35,155 nucleotides of DNA. It comes from Paenibacillus glacialis. GTDB taxonomy: Bacteria > Bacillota > Bacilli > Paenibacillales > Paenibacillaceae. The stretch lies in the NCBI RefSeq assembly GCF_001637205.1, contig NZ_LVJH01000040.1, forward strand, positions 1 through 35,155, written 5' to 3'. A program made the translations under genes and the position numbers. The notes under the pieces are model-generated. The model was not told the DNA's origin. It worked only from the letters and a program-made list of their open reading frames with translations, and did not search any database. Positions 6,953-15,056 of the stretch are shown piece after piece; within the stretch, counting starts at the first letter, position 1; each line of letters opens with the position of its first letter.

Positions 6953-8173
6953 ATGACAGACAAACATTATGTTATTGTTGGTAGCGGAGTAGCTGCCGTA
7001 CATGCGGCCAAAGCAATCAGGGACCACGACGAAGAAGCGACAATCTCTATGTATGGGGAAGAAGATTCTCTACCTTACAATAGAATTAAACTTTCCAAAG
7101 GGTTGTTTACGGATCTCCATAACGAGAAAGTCTTAATAAAGAAGGACAAATGGTATCGGGCAAACAAAATAGATATCCATAACGGTACTACAATCGCTAG
7201 GATTGATCCAGAAGGCAAAGTGGCTGTAACCACTGACGGACAGGTCATTGCATATCACAAGTTACTTCTGTGTACAGGAGCGACGAATCGGAAGTTGGAC
7301 ATTAAAGGTGCGACACTTCGTAATGTTCACAATATTAGAGATTTGAATGATGCAGACCAACTGAAAGCAAGTCTGCAGAACGGAGACCGTATTTGCGTGA
7401 TTGGTGGTGGTGTGCAAGGTGTGGAGACCGCATGGTCCTTCATGGAGGCCGGCTATCAGGTAACGATTGTGGAAGCTGCGTCGATCCTTATGGGTAGACA
7501 GCTTGATAAGCAAGCCTCCGAGTTACTTACTCAGACTATTATCGGGTTCGGGGCTAACGTAGAGCTTGGTCAGGGAGTCAAATACATTGCTGGAACGGAC
7601 TGTGTGCAGGGAGTTGAACTGGAAGGAGGTAGATTCCTACCCTGTGAGCACGTTGTTTACTCAATAGGAATTGTGCCAAATACAGCTCTTGCAAAACGTG
7701 CAGGCATTCTAGTTCAGACAGGCATCGTTGTAAATGAGAACATGCAAACCAGCGTCGACCATGTCTTTGCGGCAGGAGACGCTACCGAATTTCAGGATAA
7801 AATAGAAGGCTTGTGGGGAAGCGCGATCGAACAAGGGAAAATTGCCGGGGGTAATATGGCTGGTAATCAAGTTGCTCACCAACGGTCTGTGCCGATCACG
7901 CTGTTCAATGCCTTTGAGATGCCTCTGTTCTCCATCGGTCAGGTGGATGAACATCAATGTGATATTAGCTTATTCCCGACAGAAAGCGAGCCTTACACAC
8001 GTGTTTTCATTAAAGATGGCGCTATTTCCGGCGTGATATCCTTTGAGGGTGTTGCAGCTTCCTTACCTTATAAGGCAGTGATTGAACAGAAAATTAAGCT
8101 TGAGGGATTTGATTTCAATCACAATAGCATGGAAGAGATTATGGTAGAATTCATCAATCGGTCATACAAATAA
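6953..8173 (+). CDS. Rubredoxin/nitrite-reductase-type NAD(P)H:FAD oxidoreductase
   Basis: Flavoprotein of 406 aa with two dinucleotide folds: FAD-binding YVIVGSGVAAVHAAKAI at the N-terminus and NAD(P)H-binding ICVIGGGVQGVETAW near residue 150, then the FAD motif VFAAGDATEF. It resembles NorW, rubredoxin reductase and the N-terminal part of NirB. There is no CxxC active site, so it is not a thioredoxin-reductase-like disulfide enzyme. Placed 32 bp after the flavodiiron gene and just before rubredoxin, it very likely passes electrons from NAD(P)H to rubredoxin and on to the flavodiiron protein. Start preceded by AAGGGAGA. Confidence 0.88.
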   Translation: MTDKHYVIVGSGVAAVHAAKAIRDHDEEATISMYGEEDSLPYNRIKLSKGLFTDLHNEKVLIKKDKWYRANKIDIHNGTTIARIDPEGKVAVTTDGQVIAYHKLLLCTGATNRKLDIKGATLRNVHNIRDLNDADQLKASLQNGDRICVIGGGVQGVETAWSFMEAGYQVTIVEAASILMGRQLDKQASELLTQTIIGFGANVELGQGVKYIAGTDCVQGVELEGGRFLPCEHVVYSIGIVPNTALAKRAGILVQTGIVVNENMQTSVDHVFAAGDATEFQDKIEGLWGSAIEQGKIAGGNMAGNQVAHQRSVPITLFNAFEMPLFSIGQVDEHQCDISLFPTESEPYTRVFIKDGAISGVISFEGVAASLPYKAVIEQKIKLEGFDFNHNSMEEIMVEFINRSYK

Positions 8174-8205
8174 CACTTACAATTCAATGATGAGGAGATC
8201 ACAAT

Positions 8206-8376
8206 ATGAACAAATATATATGTCAGCCCTGTGGCTATATCTATGATCCAGCGATAGGTGATCCTGATGAAGACGTTATGCCGGGTACAGCGTTCGAGGA
8301 TCTTCCCGAGGATTGGGTCTGCCCAGTCTGCGGTGAGGATACTAGTCACTTTGCTCCCATTGAAGACAAACAGTAG
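8206..8376 (+). CDS. Rubredoxin
   Basis: Small redox protein of 56 aa, MNKYICQPCGYIYDP at the start. One iron is held by C6, C9 (CQPCG) and C39, C42 (CPVCG), the classical knuckles; GDPDEDVMPGTAFEDLPEDW between them is the typical rubredoxin core. The ATG follows TGAGGAG with good spacing. It lies between its probable reductase and the Crp/Fnr gene, and completes a NAD(P)H to reductase to rubredoxin to flavodiiron protein chain. Confidence 0.95.
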   Translation: MNKYICQPCGYIYDPAIGDPDEDVMPGTAFEDLPEDWVCPVCGEDTSHFAPIEDKQ

Positions 8377-8399
8377 CGGACTGCGAAAGAGGAGATCTT

Positions 8400-9107
8400 A
8401 TGACAGGGCGTTCTTGCCAATATTCTACGGAGCCATGTGCCCGTAAAGTTCCTATCTTTACATCGTTATCTGACGAGGATCTTGCCAAGGTCAGCGCTAT
8501 GATTAAGCATAGAAAGTACAGCAAGGGAGAAGCACTGATCGTGGAGGAGCAGCCTTCGGATACGCTTTATATCATTCAGCAAGGTCATGTTAAGCTGTTA
8601 AAAATTACTCCACAAGGTAAGGAACAGATTTTGCGTATTCTCTCAACGGGTGATTTCTTCGGTGAGTTAAATATTTTTAATAGTGATGAATTAAGCAATT
8701 TCAGTGCTTATGCTCTAACCGATACGGATATCTGCATGCTGACTAAAGGTGCCATGGAGCGGATCATCGATGAAAACTCAGATATTTCGCTGAAACTACT
8801 CAAGACGATTACCAAAAGATTGGCACATACAGAGAATTTGGCCCAGAGTCTGGCTACAAAGGACCCCGAAATCCGTATCGCCTATATGATTCTGGAGCTT
8901 GGGCACAAATATGGCAAATTGAACAAAGGGCAGATTCAGGTAAAGTTACCCCTCTCACGGGAAGAGATGGCGAACTACGTTGGTGTTACCCGAGAGACGA
9001 TCAGCCGAAAATTTAGTAAATTTGAGCAATTAGGCATTATCAAGATTAACGGTACCCGTGAAATTACAATCCCCAATATGCAGAAATTGAACGAATATAT
9101 CGATTAA
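8400..9107 (+). CDS. Crp/Fnr-family regulator with N-terminal cysteines
   Basis: Transcription factor of 235 aa. A cyclic-nucleotide-binding-like beta roll covers about 15-130, a dimer helix follows, and the winged helix contains LPLSREEMANYVGVTRETISRKF. The recognition helix has E-T-I-S-R, the ExxSR pattern of FNR proteins that bind TTGAT-N4-ATCAA. Cysteines are C6, C13 and C112 only. There is no four-cysteine iron-sulfur set as in E. coli FNR, but C6 and C112 correspond closely to Cys5 and Cys112 that form a redox disulfide in Lactobacillus casei FLP, so thiol redox sensing is plausible (inference). It starts 23 bp after rubredoxin with AGAGGAG upstream. Probable regulator of this operon. 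Confidence 0.88.
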   Translation: MTGRSCQYSTEPCARKVPIFTSLSDEDLAKVSAMIKHRKYSKGEALIVEEQPSDTLYIIQQGHVKLLKITPQGKEQILRILSTGDFFGELNIFNSDELSNFSAYALTDTDICMLTKGAMERIIDENSDISLKLLKTITKRLAHTENLAQSLATKDPEIRIAYMILELGHKYGKLNKGQIQVKLPLSREEMANYVGVTRETISRKFSKFEQLGIIKINGTREITIPNMQKLNEYID

Positions 9108-9412
9108 GATAAGGAAGGGAGCTATAGTGATGATTACAATGGACGTAATCGCCTTTGGCTGAGTGCAGATTGTTTGAGAGTCTCGGTGGGCAACCTGGCT
9201 CCGGTAGACGAAAACTGATTAGCAGACTTTTGCCCGATATACCTCAAGGGGCCGTCTTATTCGCTAGATAACACTGCGAATGGATGGTCTCTTTCGATGC
9301 CATAACGGTTATTCCACTATTATGTCCTTTATGTTGTTGTAGAGGTGTAGGTGTAGAACGTCTACATGATATAATAAGAGTAATATGGCGTGAGGAATTG
9401 GAGTGTGCATAT
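9108..9412 (+). other. Intergenic stretch with possible degraded ATPase-gene remnant
   Basis: Just after the Crp/Fnr gene there is a site AAGGAAGGGA and a ten-codon ORF MITMDVIAFG (9130-9162). Shifted by one frame, 9188-9268 reads GQPGSGRRKLI then SRLLPDIPQGAVLFAR and stops, which looks like a P-loop followed by an ordinary helix. It could be the decayed start of a CobW/HypB-like GTPase gene, but the evidence is weak. The remainder holds only the promoter of the next gene. Confidence 0.25.
9367..9375 (+). promoter_or_regulatory. Extended -10 promoter of the TPM-domain gene
   Basis: TGA-TATAAT at 9367-9375 is a perfect extended -10. It lies 38 bp before the ATG at 9413; no good -35 hexamer is seen at the expected distance. 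Confidence 0.5.
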
Positions 9413-11995
9413 ATGAAAAGATGGATAGGTTTAATCATGATTATGAGTTTATTCATGGCAAACGTTGCTTTTGCAGCAGCTGTTCCCGTAAAGGGTGGAT
9501 TAGTTCAGGATAATGCAGCTATGTTTACATCTAAAGATTTAGAATCTTTGAAAAAGAAGGCTGAAGGAGACACGCTTACTTTTCATATTCTAACGATGAG
9601 TAGTCTGGATGGACAAGATGCGAAGAAATTTGCTACCGATGTATATAAAGCATGGTCATTAACCTCCAAGGATATTATTCTGCTTATTTCATTGAATGAT
9701 CACCATGTGGAAATGAATTTCAATAACCCAAGCCTCCAGCGTGAATTAGACGCCTGGAAGGATCGGCAGTCAGATAACAACGGGAGTTCGGCAATTACTC
9801 AATTACTTGATAAACACTTTATTCCCTATGCTAAAGACGGGAGTTTCAGCAAAGCTAGTATGGCGATGATGAATGCAGTGTATACCCTTGCGATTCCCTT
9901 GGGGAGTGATTTCGTTGCAATACCGGAGAACGTTGCTCCATCAAACAATGAACCTGTACCAGTTCTAACACCAGATAATACATCTTCAGTAAATACTTCA
10001 CCATTAGAATCAACATCGCCGATAACACAACCATCAACTAACGAAGGTCACACACCAATTTCGAACGCTACAACGTCACCTGAGACAAGTGGATTCACAT
10101 TTATGAGTTTGGCGATCATACTAGTGATTGTTTTGTTCATTGTCATTGGGGTCATACTGAGTATCGGGTTATTACGACGTAAACAATTGAAGAAGGTTAG
10201 TGAATCCTTGTCTACTGTGATGGTAAGTGCCAATAACGGGTTGGAGTCTATCGGGACTTTCAATGGTATTGCACAGGGGAAAACAGGCGACATGGTTCAG
10301 GGAATATTAAAACGTCTTTCAGATATTCTAATTGAGCTCTCGCGGCTGCAATCAGAAATGGGTAACCAACAGATTTCTTTGTTTAAAATTTCGGAACTAC
10401 ATCAATCGGTGAAGCACTATCGTGCTGAATATGACAAGGTGAAAACCTCTGTGGAAGCTGAGGAACAACAAATAGCTATCGTCGTTGAAGCTGACCGTAC
10501 GGCTAAACAAAAGACAGACATGTTGGAGAAAGAAGCGGTTAATCTGGCAGGTGAGAAGCAGGCCTTAGTGAACGAGACAGGATTGCCACTCGATGTGATA
10601 CAGGGTGAATTAGATCAACTTGGAATCCATATCACGAAAGCTAGTGAGCTAGAGTTATTTGATCCGATCGCTGCATTGCAAGAAATAGAAGTTGCTGAGA
10701 ATAAGCTGAATCAGACCCGAAATAATGTCAAGGATGTCTTGGTCTATATTCAACAAAAGAATGAATTTCCAAGTAGACTCCTCTCCTCACGTAATCGGGT
10801 GGATGGGATCATTGAAGAAAATCATCTGCGTCGTATCAAAGTAAAGCCGCATGAGACATTAGAGCAATCACGTATTGAAATGCAGAATTTAGCACTACAT
10901 TTGGACCATGGGGATATGAATAAAGTTCGTGAATTGAGTGAATATGTGGATGCTCTTTTAGATCAAGCGGTAGCTATGACAGAACGTCAGGCAGAGCTTA
11001 GGAAGACCAACAAAATGGATTTAGAGGCTCTTGATAAGAAATTGCTTATTTTCCAAAGAGATCAAGAGAAGGTACAGCAACAGTTGGTTTCCATTCGGAT
11101 GACCTATGTAAGCCATCATTGGGCAGACGGTATTCAGAAGCTGGATGAACTGCGAATAAAGCTGGAACAAGACGCGCAATTAATTCCAGAGATCAATATT
11201 TGGACAGATGATGAGCATCAGGAATTTGATAAGGCACGTGAAGCTATTGATCAACTCTTACATGTAATGGAGGATGCTGAGGCTTCGATACAGAGTAATC
11301 TGGATATATTTAAATCGCTTGAGAATCGGTTGAGCGTTATCCAACAAGCGTTGATTGAATATGAAGGTCGGTATGTACATGCGACGAGATTATTGAAAAA
11401 CGAATCAAATTCTCTACAGAATCATCGGTCACTTACGCAGGCTTTGGATGGGATTCCAATTGTACTGCGACATGTGAAGGAAGACATTAAGGTGGCACCC
11501 TATGATCTAGACAAGATCGAGGAGACATTAGAACATATTAAATTAGAAATTGTTAAATATGAGAGTGAAGTTCAAGAATTCATCCAACATAAACAACAGA
11601 TCGAACAAATGATGCAAAAGATAGATCATCGTTATGATTCATTAAGCCATCGTGCTCGAAGTTATCGTAATATTCGAAGTCTGAACAATAATCATTCATC
11701 TCAGTTTGGGAAAGCTCAACAAATGCTTATGGCCGGAATGTTTATAGAAGCTGAGCAGATACTCAGTGGGATCACAGATCAATTGGATGACATCGAAAAG
11801 GAAATTAGACATGCCCAGATGCTAGAAGAACAAAGACAGCGTGACGAAGAAGCGCGTCAGAGAGCAGCCGCTCAGGCAGCTTCGAACCAATCTAATTCGT
11901 CAAGTGGATCATCTTGGAGTTCGAGTGACCAGAGCTCGGGAGGTTCTAGCTTTAACTCCAATGATAATAATTCATCGGGTGGATCGAAATGGTAG
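9413..11995 (+). CDS. Secreted/membrane TPM-domain protein with long coiled-coil region
   Basis: Protein of 860 aa when started at the ATG at 9413, which has TTGGAG 9 nt upstream and begins a clear signal peptide (MKRWIGLIMIMSLFMANVAFA, cut near residue 21). An in-frame upstream extension to 9284 lacks these signs. Residues about 26-165 are a TPM (YgcG-type) domain facing outside. A Ser/Thr/Pro-rich stretch (170-228) and one membrane helix (about 230-254) follow, then RRK as the inside-positive flank. The cytoplasmic part (260-820) is almost entirely helical coiled coil of the EzrA/SMC-like kind. The C-terminus is Ser/Gly/Asn-rich and ends GGSKW, as in many TPM proteins. Function unknown; a role at the envelope or in division is only a guess. 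Single-gene unit. Confidence 0.8.
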   Translation: MKRWIGLIMIMSLFMANVAFAAAVPVKGGLVQDNAAMFTSKDLESLKKKAEGDTLTFHILTMSSLDGQDAKKFATDVYKAWSLTSKDIILLISLNDHHVEMNFNNPSLQRELDAWKDRQSDNNGSSAITQLLDKHFIPYAKDGSFSKASMAMMNAVYTLAIPLGSDFVAIPENVAPSNNEPVPVLTPDNTSSVNTSPLESTSPITQPSTNEGHTPISNATTSPETSGFTFMSLAIILVIVLFIVIGVILSIGLLRRKQLKKVSESLSTVMVSANNGLESIGTFNGIAQGKTGDMVQGILKRLSDILIELSRLQSEMGNQQISLFKISELHQSVKHYRAEYDKVKTSVEAEEQQIAIVVEADRTAKQKTDMLEKEAVNLAGEKQALVNETGLPLDVIQGELDQLGIHITKASELELFDPIAALQEIEVAENKLNQTRNNVKDVLVYIQQKNEFPSRLLSSRNRVDGIIEENHLRRIKVKPHETLEQSRIEMQNLALHLDHGDMNKVRELSEYVDALLDQAVAMTERQAELRKTNKMDLEALDKKLLIFQRDQEKVQQQLVSIRMTYVSHHWADGIQKLDELRIKLEQDAQLIPEINIWTDDEHQEFDKAREAIDQLLHVMEDAEASIQSNLDIFKSLENRLSVIQQALIEYEGRYVHATRLLKNESNSLQNHRSLTQALDGIPIVLRHVKEDIKVAPYDLDKIEETLEHIKLEIVKYESEVQEFIQHKQQIEQMMQKIDHRYDSLSHRARSYRNIRSLNNNHSSQFGKAQQMLMAGMFIEAEQILSGITDQLDDIEKEIRHAQMLEEQRQRDEEARQRAAAQAASNQSNSSSGSSWSSSDQSSGGSSFNSNDNNSSGGSKW

Positions 11996-12032
11996 ATAGG
12001 TAGGTCATACAAAAGGAATATTTCACATCACA

Positions 12033-12068
12033 AAGAACCTGACGATAGGTACCAATCGTCAGGTTCTT
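12033..12068. terminator. Bidirectional terminator
   Basis: AAGAACCTGACGAT (12033-12046) pairs with ATCGTCAGGTTCTT (12055-12068) over 14 bp. It separates the convergent TPM-domain and esterase genes. Confidence 0.85.
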
Positions 12069-12089
12069 TCATGGAGATCCCAGAAATGA

Positions 12090-12866
12090 CTATCTTTTAC
12101 GTAGTGGGAGCCATTTCAACACATCTTGAATCTTGTTATCCCAATATTCCCAATTATGATCTCCTGGCTCCTCCTCATATGTTAGTTTGAGATCGGTACG
12201 GGTGCAGACGTTTCTAAATGTTTGGTTGTGTTCATATAGGAAGTCTTCTGTCCCACAACATTGATAGAGTAGAGGTTTAGGTCCCACGGTTTGATCACAC
12301 TGCTGAAGTAAATGCAGAATATCATTATCCGTTCCACGAATATCTTCTTCACCAAATATGTGGTTATAGTTCATAGGGAAGTCTTTCCAAAAAACAGGAT
12401 TGCTCATATCCAAGGCGCCAGACAAGCTTGCAGCAGCAATATACTGATCGGGTCGGCGTAAGGCAAGCTTCATCGCCCCGTAACCACCCATAGATAAGCC
12501 TGCAACATAATTATCCTCCCGTGCCTCTGAAAGCGGAAAGAAGGATCGAGCAATTTCTGGTAACTCTTCGTTTAGAAAGGTCCAATATCGATTTCCTTGG
12601 GCCATGTCTGTATAGAAACTTTGATGAACTTGTGGCATGACAACTGCAAGTCCAAGATCAGCCACATAACGTTCAATAGAAGTGCGACGTAACCAGGCCG
12701 TATCATCATCAGTCAGTCCATGTAATAAATATAAAGTAGGGTGTTTATCACCAGATTTAATATTGTCCATCCCAATTTGTGTTCTCGTGTGCTGTGGAAG
12801 AATGACATTCATAGAGGTGTTCATCATGAGAGCCTCAGAGTAAAAGTTGCATTGAAATAATGCCAT
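12090..12866 (-). CDS. Esterase of the esterase D / tributyrin esterase (EstA) family
   Basis: Alpha/beta hydrolase of 258 aa. The nucleophile is S125 in GLSMGGYGAMKLAL; D208 (CGTEDFLYEHN) and H237 (PGDHNWEYWD) complete the triad. The oxyanion-loop HGLTDDDTAWLRRTS follows the first strand. It is similar to S-formylglutathione hydrolase and to bacterial tributyrin esterases; it has no signal peptide, so it acts in the cytoplasm. Short-chain esters are the expected substrates. The gene stands alone between a convergent terminator and the divergent bdbD promoter. Formaldehyde detoxification is not suggested because no alcohol dehydrogenase or thiol-adduct gene is nearby. Confidence 0.88.
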   Translation of the reverse strand: MALFQCNFYSEALMMNTSMNVILPQHTRTQIGMDNIKSGDKHPTLYLLHGLTDDDTAWLRRTSIERYVADLGLAVVMPQVHQSFYTDMAQGNRYWTFLNEELPEIARSFFPLSEAREDNYVAGLSMGGYGAMKLALRRPDQYIAAASLSGALDMSNPVFWKDFPMNYNHIFGEEDIRGTDNDILHLLQQCDQTVGPKPLLYQCCGTEDFLYEHNQTFRNVCTRTDLKLTYEEEPGDHNWEYWDNKIQDVLKWLPLRKR

Positions 12867-12968
12867 AACGGATAACCCCTCGTCTATTATTTATTAGTAA
12901 TACATAGATTATATAGAAATGACTCCTGGTGAGCTATCGGTATATTGTAGAATATGGATCGTAAAGGT

Positions 12969-12997
12969 TTGACTTGATCAAGGTAGGTTAATATAAT
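12969..12997 (+). promoter_or_regulatory. Promoter of bdbDC
   Basis: TTGACT (12969-12974), 17-bp spacer, TATAAT (12992-12997). The expected transcript start near 13004 leaves a 5' leader of about 95 nt before bdbD. Confidence 0.7.
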
Positions 12998-13098
12998 TGT
13001 TATAATTAAATAGCTTTATATTGGCTTAATGTGAGATATTTGATTGACAATCATTGTGAGTTTAAAAATATCTATAAGGAAGGGGATAACAGAGGTTC

Positions 13099-13851
13099 AT
13101 GAAACCAAAGAAGAATGCTAACGCGATCGCTATGCGTAAATTGGAAAAGGAAATGAAAATCAAACGCGTACAAAGAATCATGTGGATTACTGGAGCTTGT
13201 ATTGTCCTTCTTATTATTCTGGCTCTGGTCTTAAGACCGAGTTCTGATGAGAGTTCTAATGACAACGTTGCGTCATTTGCATATGAGAGTCTACCTATTA
13301 TCGGGAAGCCTGATGCACCAGTCAAAATAGTAGAGTTCGGCGATTATAAATGTCCATCCTGTCAATTTTTCGCTCAGAATTTCAAGCCGCAACTAGTAAA
13401 GGATTTTGTAGATAAAGGCCTCGTATCTTTTCATTATATGAACTATCTCGTTATTAACCCAGAAGGTGACTCTAACACAGCGGCCTTGGCAGCGCAGTCG
13501 GTATTCCATCAGAACAATGAAGAGTTCTGGAAGTATTATCATGCACTATATGATAATCAGAAGGATGAGAAGTTAGACTGGGCAACACCTGAATATCTTG
13601 TTGAACTAGCTCGTCAAGAGAAGATATCCGTCGATTATGATAAGTTAGCTGAGGATATTAAGAAGAAGACGTATCAGAAAGAAGTAAACGAACATCAGAA
13701 GATAGGGAATATGAACGATGTGCGTAGTACGCCTTCAATCTTTATTAATGGAAAACAATTTGTAGCTAAATCAGGAATGAACTACGATGCCCTTGCAAAG
13801 GCAATCAATGACGAAATAACATTACAAAATGCAGGGCAAGAGGGGAAATAA
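13099..13851 (+). CDS. bdbD: DsbA-like thiol:disulfide oxidoreductase (BdbD type)
   Basis: Membrane-anchored oxidase of 250 aa that introduces disulfides into exported proteins. A positively charged N-terminus is followed by one membrane helix (about 28-46). The thioredoxin fold begins near 65, with the active site C85-P-S-C88 in FGDYKCPSCQFF, a helical insertion, and the cis-proline loop RSTPSIFINGKQF. AAQSVFHQNNEEFWKYYHAL is a typical DsbA helical-domain piece. The following gene encodes its quinone-linked partner, two bases away, so they are one operon. Ribosome binding is by AAGGGG (spacing 12) or AGAGG (3), neither ideal. Confidence 0.92.
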   Translation: MKPKKNANAIAMRKLEKEMKIKRVQRIMWITGACIVLLIILALVLRPSSDESSNDNVASFAYESLPIIGKPDAPVKIVEFGDYKCPSCQFFAQNFKPQLVKDFVDKGLVSFHYMNYLVINPEGDSNTAALAAQSVFHQNNEEFWKYYHALYDNQKDEKLDWATPEYLVELARQEKISVDYDKLAEDIKKKTYQKEVNEHQKIGNMNDVRSTPSIFINGKQFVAKSGMNYDALAKAINDEITLQNAGQEGK

Positions 13852-13853
13852 CC

Positions 13854-14297
13854 ATGAGAGATAGAGGGTTCTTCAGAACGTATTCCCTATACTTAGCTTG
13901 GGTTGTATCTATTGTAGCCACTTGCGCTAGCCTATATTTGAGTGAAGTATTGTTATTTGAACCATGTAGGCTTTGTTGGTTTCAGCGGATCTTTATGTAT
14001 CCCCAAGTGATTCTATTAGGAATCGCTAGTTATAAAGATGATAGAAAGATCATCTCTTACGTACTCCCTATGAGCATCATTGGTGGAAGTATATCCATAC
14101 TTCATTACTTGGAGCAAATGGTTCCTTCATTTGCAAAAGTAGCGCCTTGTTCCGTAGGGATATCCTGTAGCTCTGATCCTCTGCACTGGTTTGGCTTTAT
14201 TACTGTTCCTTTACTTGCACTTATTGCTTTCGTAATGATCATTTGTATACTGATTGTAGGAAGAACCAAGGTAGAAGAAGATAATGAAGAAGTGTAG
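13854..14297 (+). CDS. bdbC: DsbB-like quinone oxidoreductase (BdbC type)
   Basis: Integral membrane protein of 147 aa with four hydrophobic helices. The first catalytic cysteine pair is C38-R-L-C41 (EPCRLCWFQR, a DsbB signature). The second pair is C99 and C105 (APCSVGISC). Family role: it reoxidises BdbD and passes electrons to quinone. The start is two bases after the bdbD stop, with AGAGGGGAAA as the ribosome binding site inside bdbD. A terminator overlaps its stop codon. Confidence 0.93.
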   Translation: MRDRGFFRTYSLYLAWVVSIVATCASLYLSEVLLFEPCRLCWFQRIFMYPQVILLGIASYKDDRKIISYVLPMSIIGGSISILHYLEQMVPSFAKVAPCSVGISCSSDPLHWFGFITVPLLALIAFVMIICILIVGRTKVEEDNEEV

Positions 14298-14322
14298 GCA
14301 ATTAGCCGACGCTTCTTTTTTT
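14288..14322 (+). terminator. Terminator of bdbDC
   Basis: AGAAGTGT (14288-14295) pairs with ACGCTTCT (14309-14316) with one G-T pair; inner GGC/GCC; then eight T. It overlaps the bdbC stop codon. Confidence 0.75.
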
Positions 14323-14410
14323 TGAACGATAAGGGTGGGGTATTAGTACCATAAAAGGAAGGCGATGCGGTTTCTGCTGAATGGTTGATCGATATTGAGC
14401 TATTTCTAGT

Positions 14411-14438
14411 TTGAAAAAGTGATTTGTAGTGGTAGAGT
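14411..14438 (+). promoter_or_regulatory. Possible promoter of the GNAT-ECF operon
   Basis: TTGAAA (14411-14416), 16-bp spacer, TAGAGT (14433-14438), about 37 bp before the GNAT start. Moderate match only. Confidence 0.4.
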
Positions 14439-14474
14439 GTTTGTATTCAAGAAAAGAGTAGGGAAGTGTATAGC

Positions 14475-15056
14475 ATGTACGTATGTGACGGGAACATTCC
14501 GAAGCTTGAAAGTGATCGGATTCTGCTTCGCAGGATGGAACCTAATGATGCACCAAAGCTATTTGAATGCTGGTCAAGAAGTGAGGTTCGCGAACACTCA
14601 GGTATCCCAGAGCTTGAAAGTTTATCTAGCGCGGTGGAGATGATTCAGTTTCTGAACGCATTGTCAGAGACGGAGGATGGGTTGAGATGGGGGATCGTGA
14701 AGAAGGAGAGCAACGAATGGATAGGAAGTTGTGGATTCAATATGTGGCAGTTGGAGGGGGCATACCGTGGAGAAATCGGCTGCGAGTTATCTAGTCTTTA
14801 TTGGGGACAAGGGTATATGAGCGAAGCTATCCAATTGTTGTTGAATTATGGATTTCAAGTGATGGGACTCCATCGTATTGAGGTTTTAGTAGATCCACGC
14901 AATGAACGAGCAAGTAGACTATTCATCGCTCAACAGTTCCAGATGGAAGGCAAGCTTAGAGATTACCGTCATACTACTGAAGGGTTTCATGATGTACATA
15001 TATATTCAGTACTACATGGTGATTGGCTACAGAAGCAAAAGGAGATGCCGTTATGA
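14475..15056 (+). CDS. GNAT acetyltransferase, RimJ/RimL type
   Basis: N-acetyltransferase of 193 aa from the ATG at 14475, chosen because AGGGA lies 10 nt upstream; the in-frame GTG at 14466 directly abuts that site. The N-terminus PKLESDRILLRRMEPNDAP is typical of RimJ/RimL proteins. The acetyl-CoA loop is in LYWGQGYMSEAIQLLLNYGF, where the usual RG/GxGxG is reduced to WGQGYM, followed by RIEVLVDPRNERASRLF. Its stop overlaps the next start as ATGA, so it is translationally coupled to the EcfT gene. Substrate unknown. Confidence 0.85.
   Translation: MYVCDGNIPKLESDRILLRRMEPNDAPKLFECWSRSEVREHSGIPELESLSSAVEMIQFLNALSETEDGLRWGIVKKESNEWIGSCGFNMWQLEGAYRGEIGCELSSLYWGQGYMSEAIQLLLNYGFQVMGLHRIEVLVDPRNERASRLFIAQQFQMEGKLRDYRHTTEGFHDVHIYSVLHGDWLQKQKEMPL

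Noticed and set aside
9284..9412. Upstream extension of the TPM-domain protein
   Set aside because: It would bury a clear signal peptide 43 residues inside and lies over the -10 promoter and ribosome binding site of the 9413 start.
13040..13060. Fur-like dyad TGATTGACAATCA before bdbD
   Set aside because: Only a short imperfect dyad; it does not match the Fur 19-bp consensus well enough.
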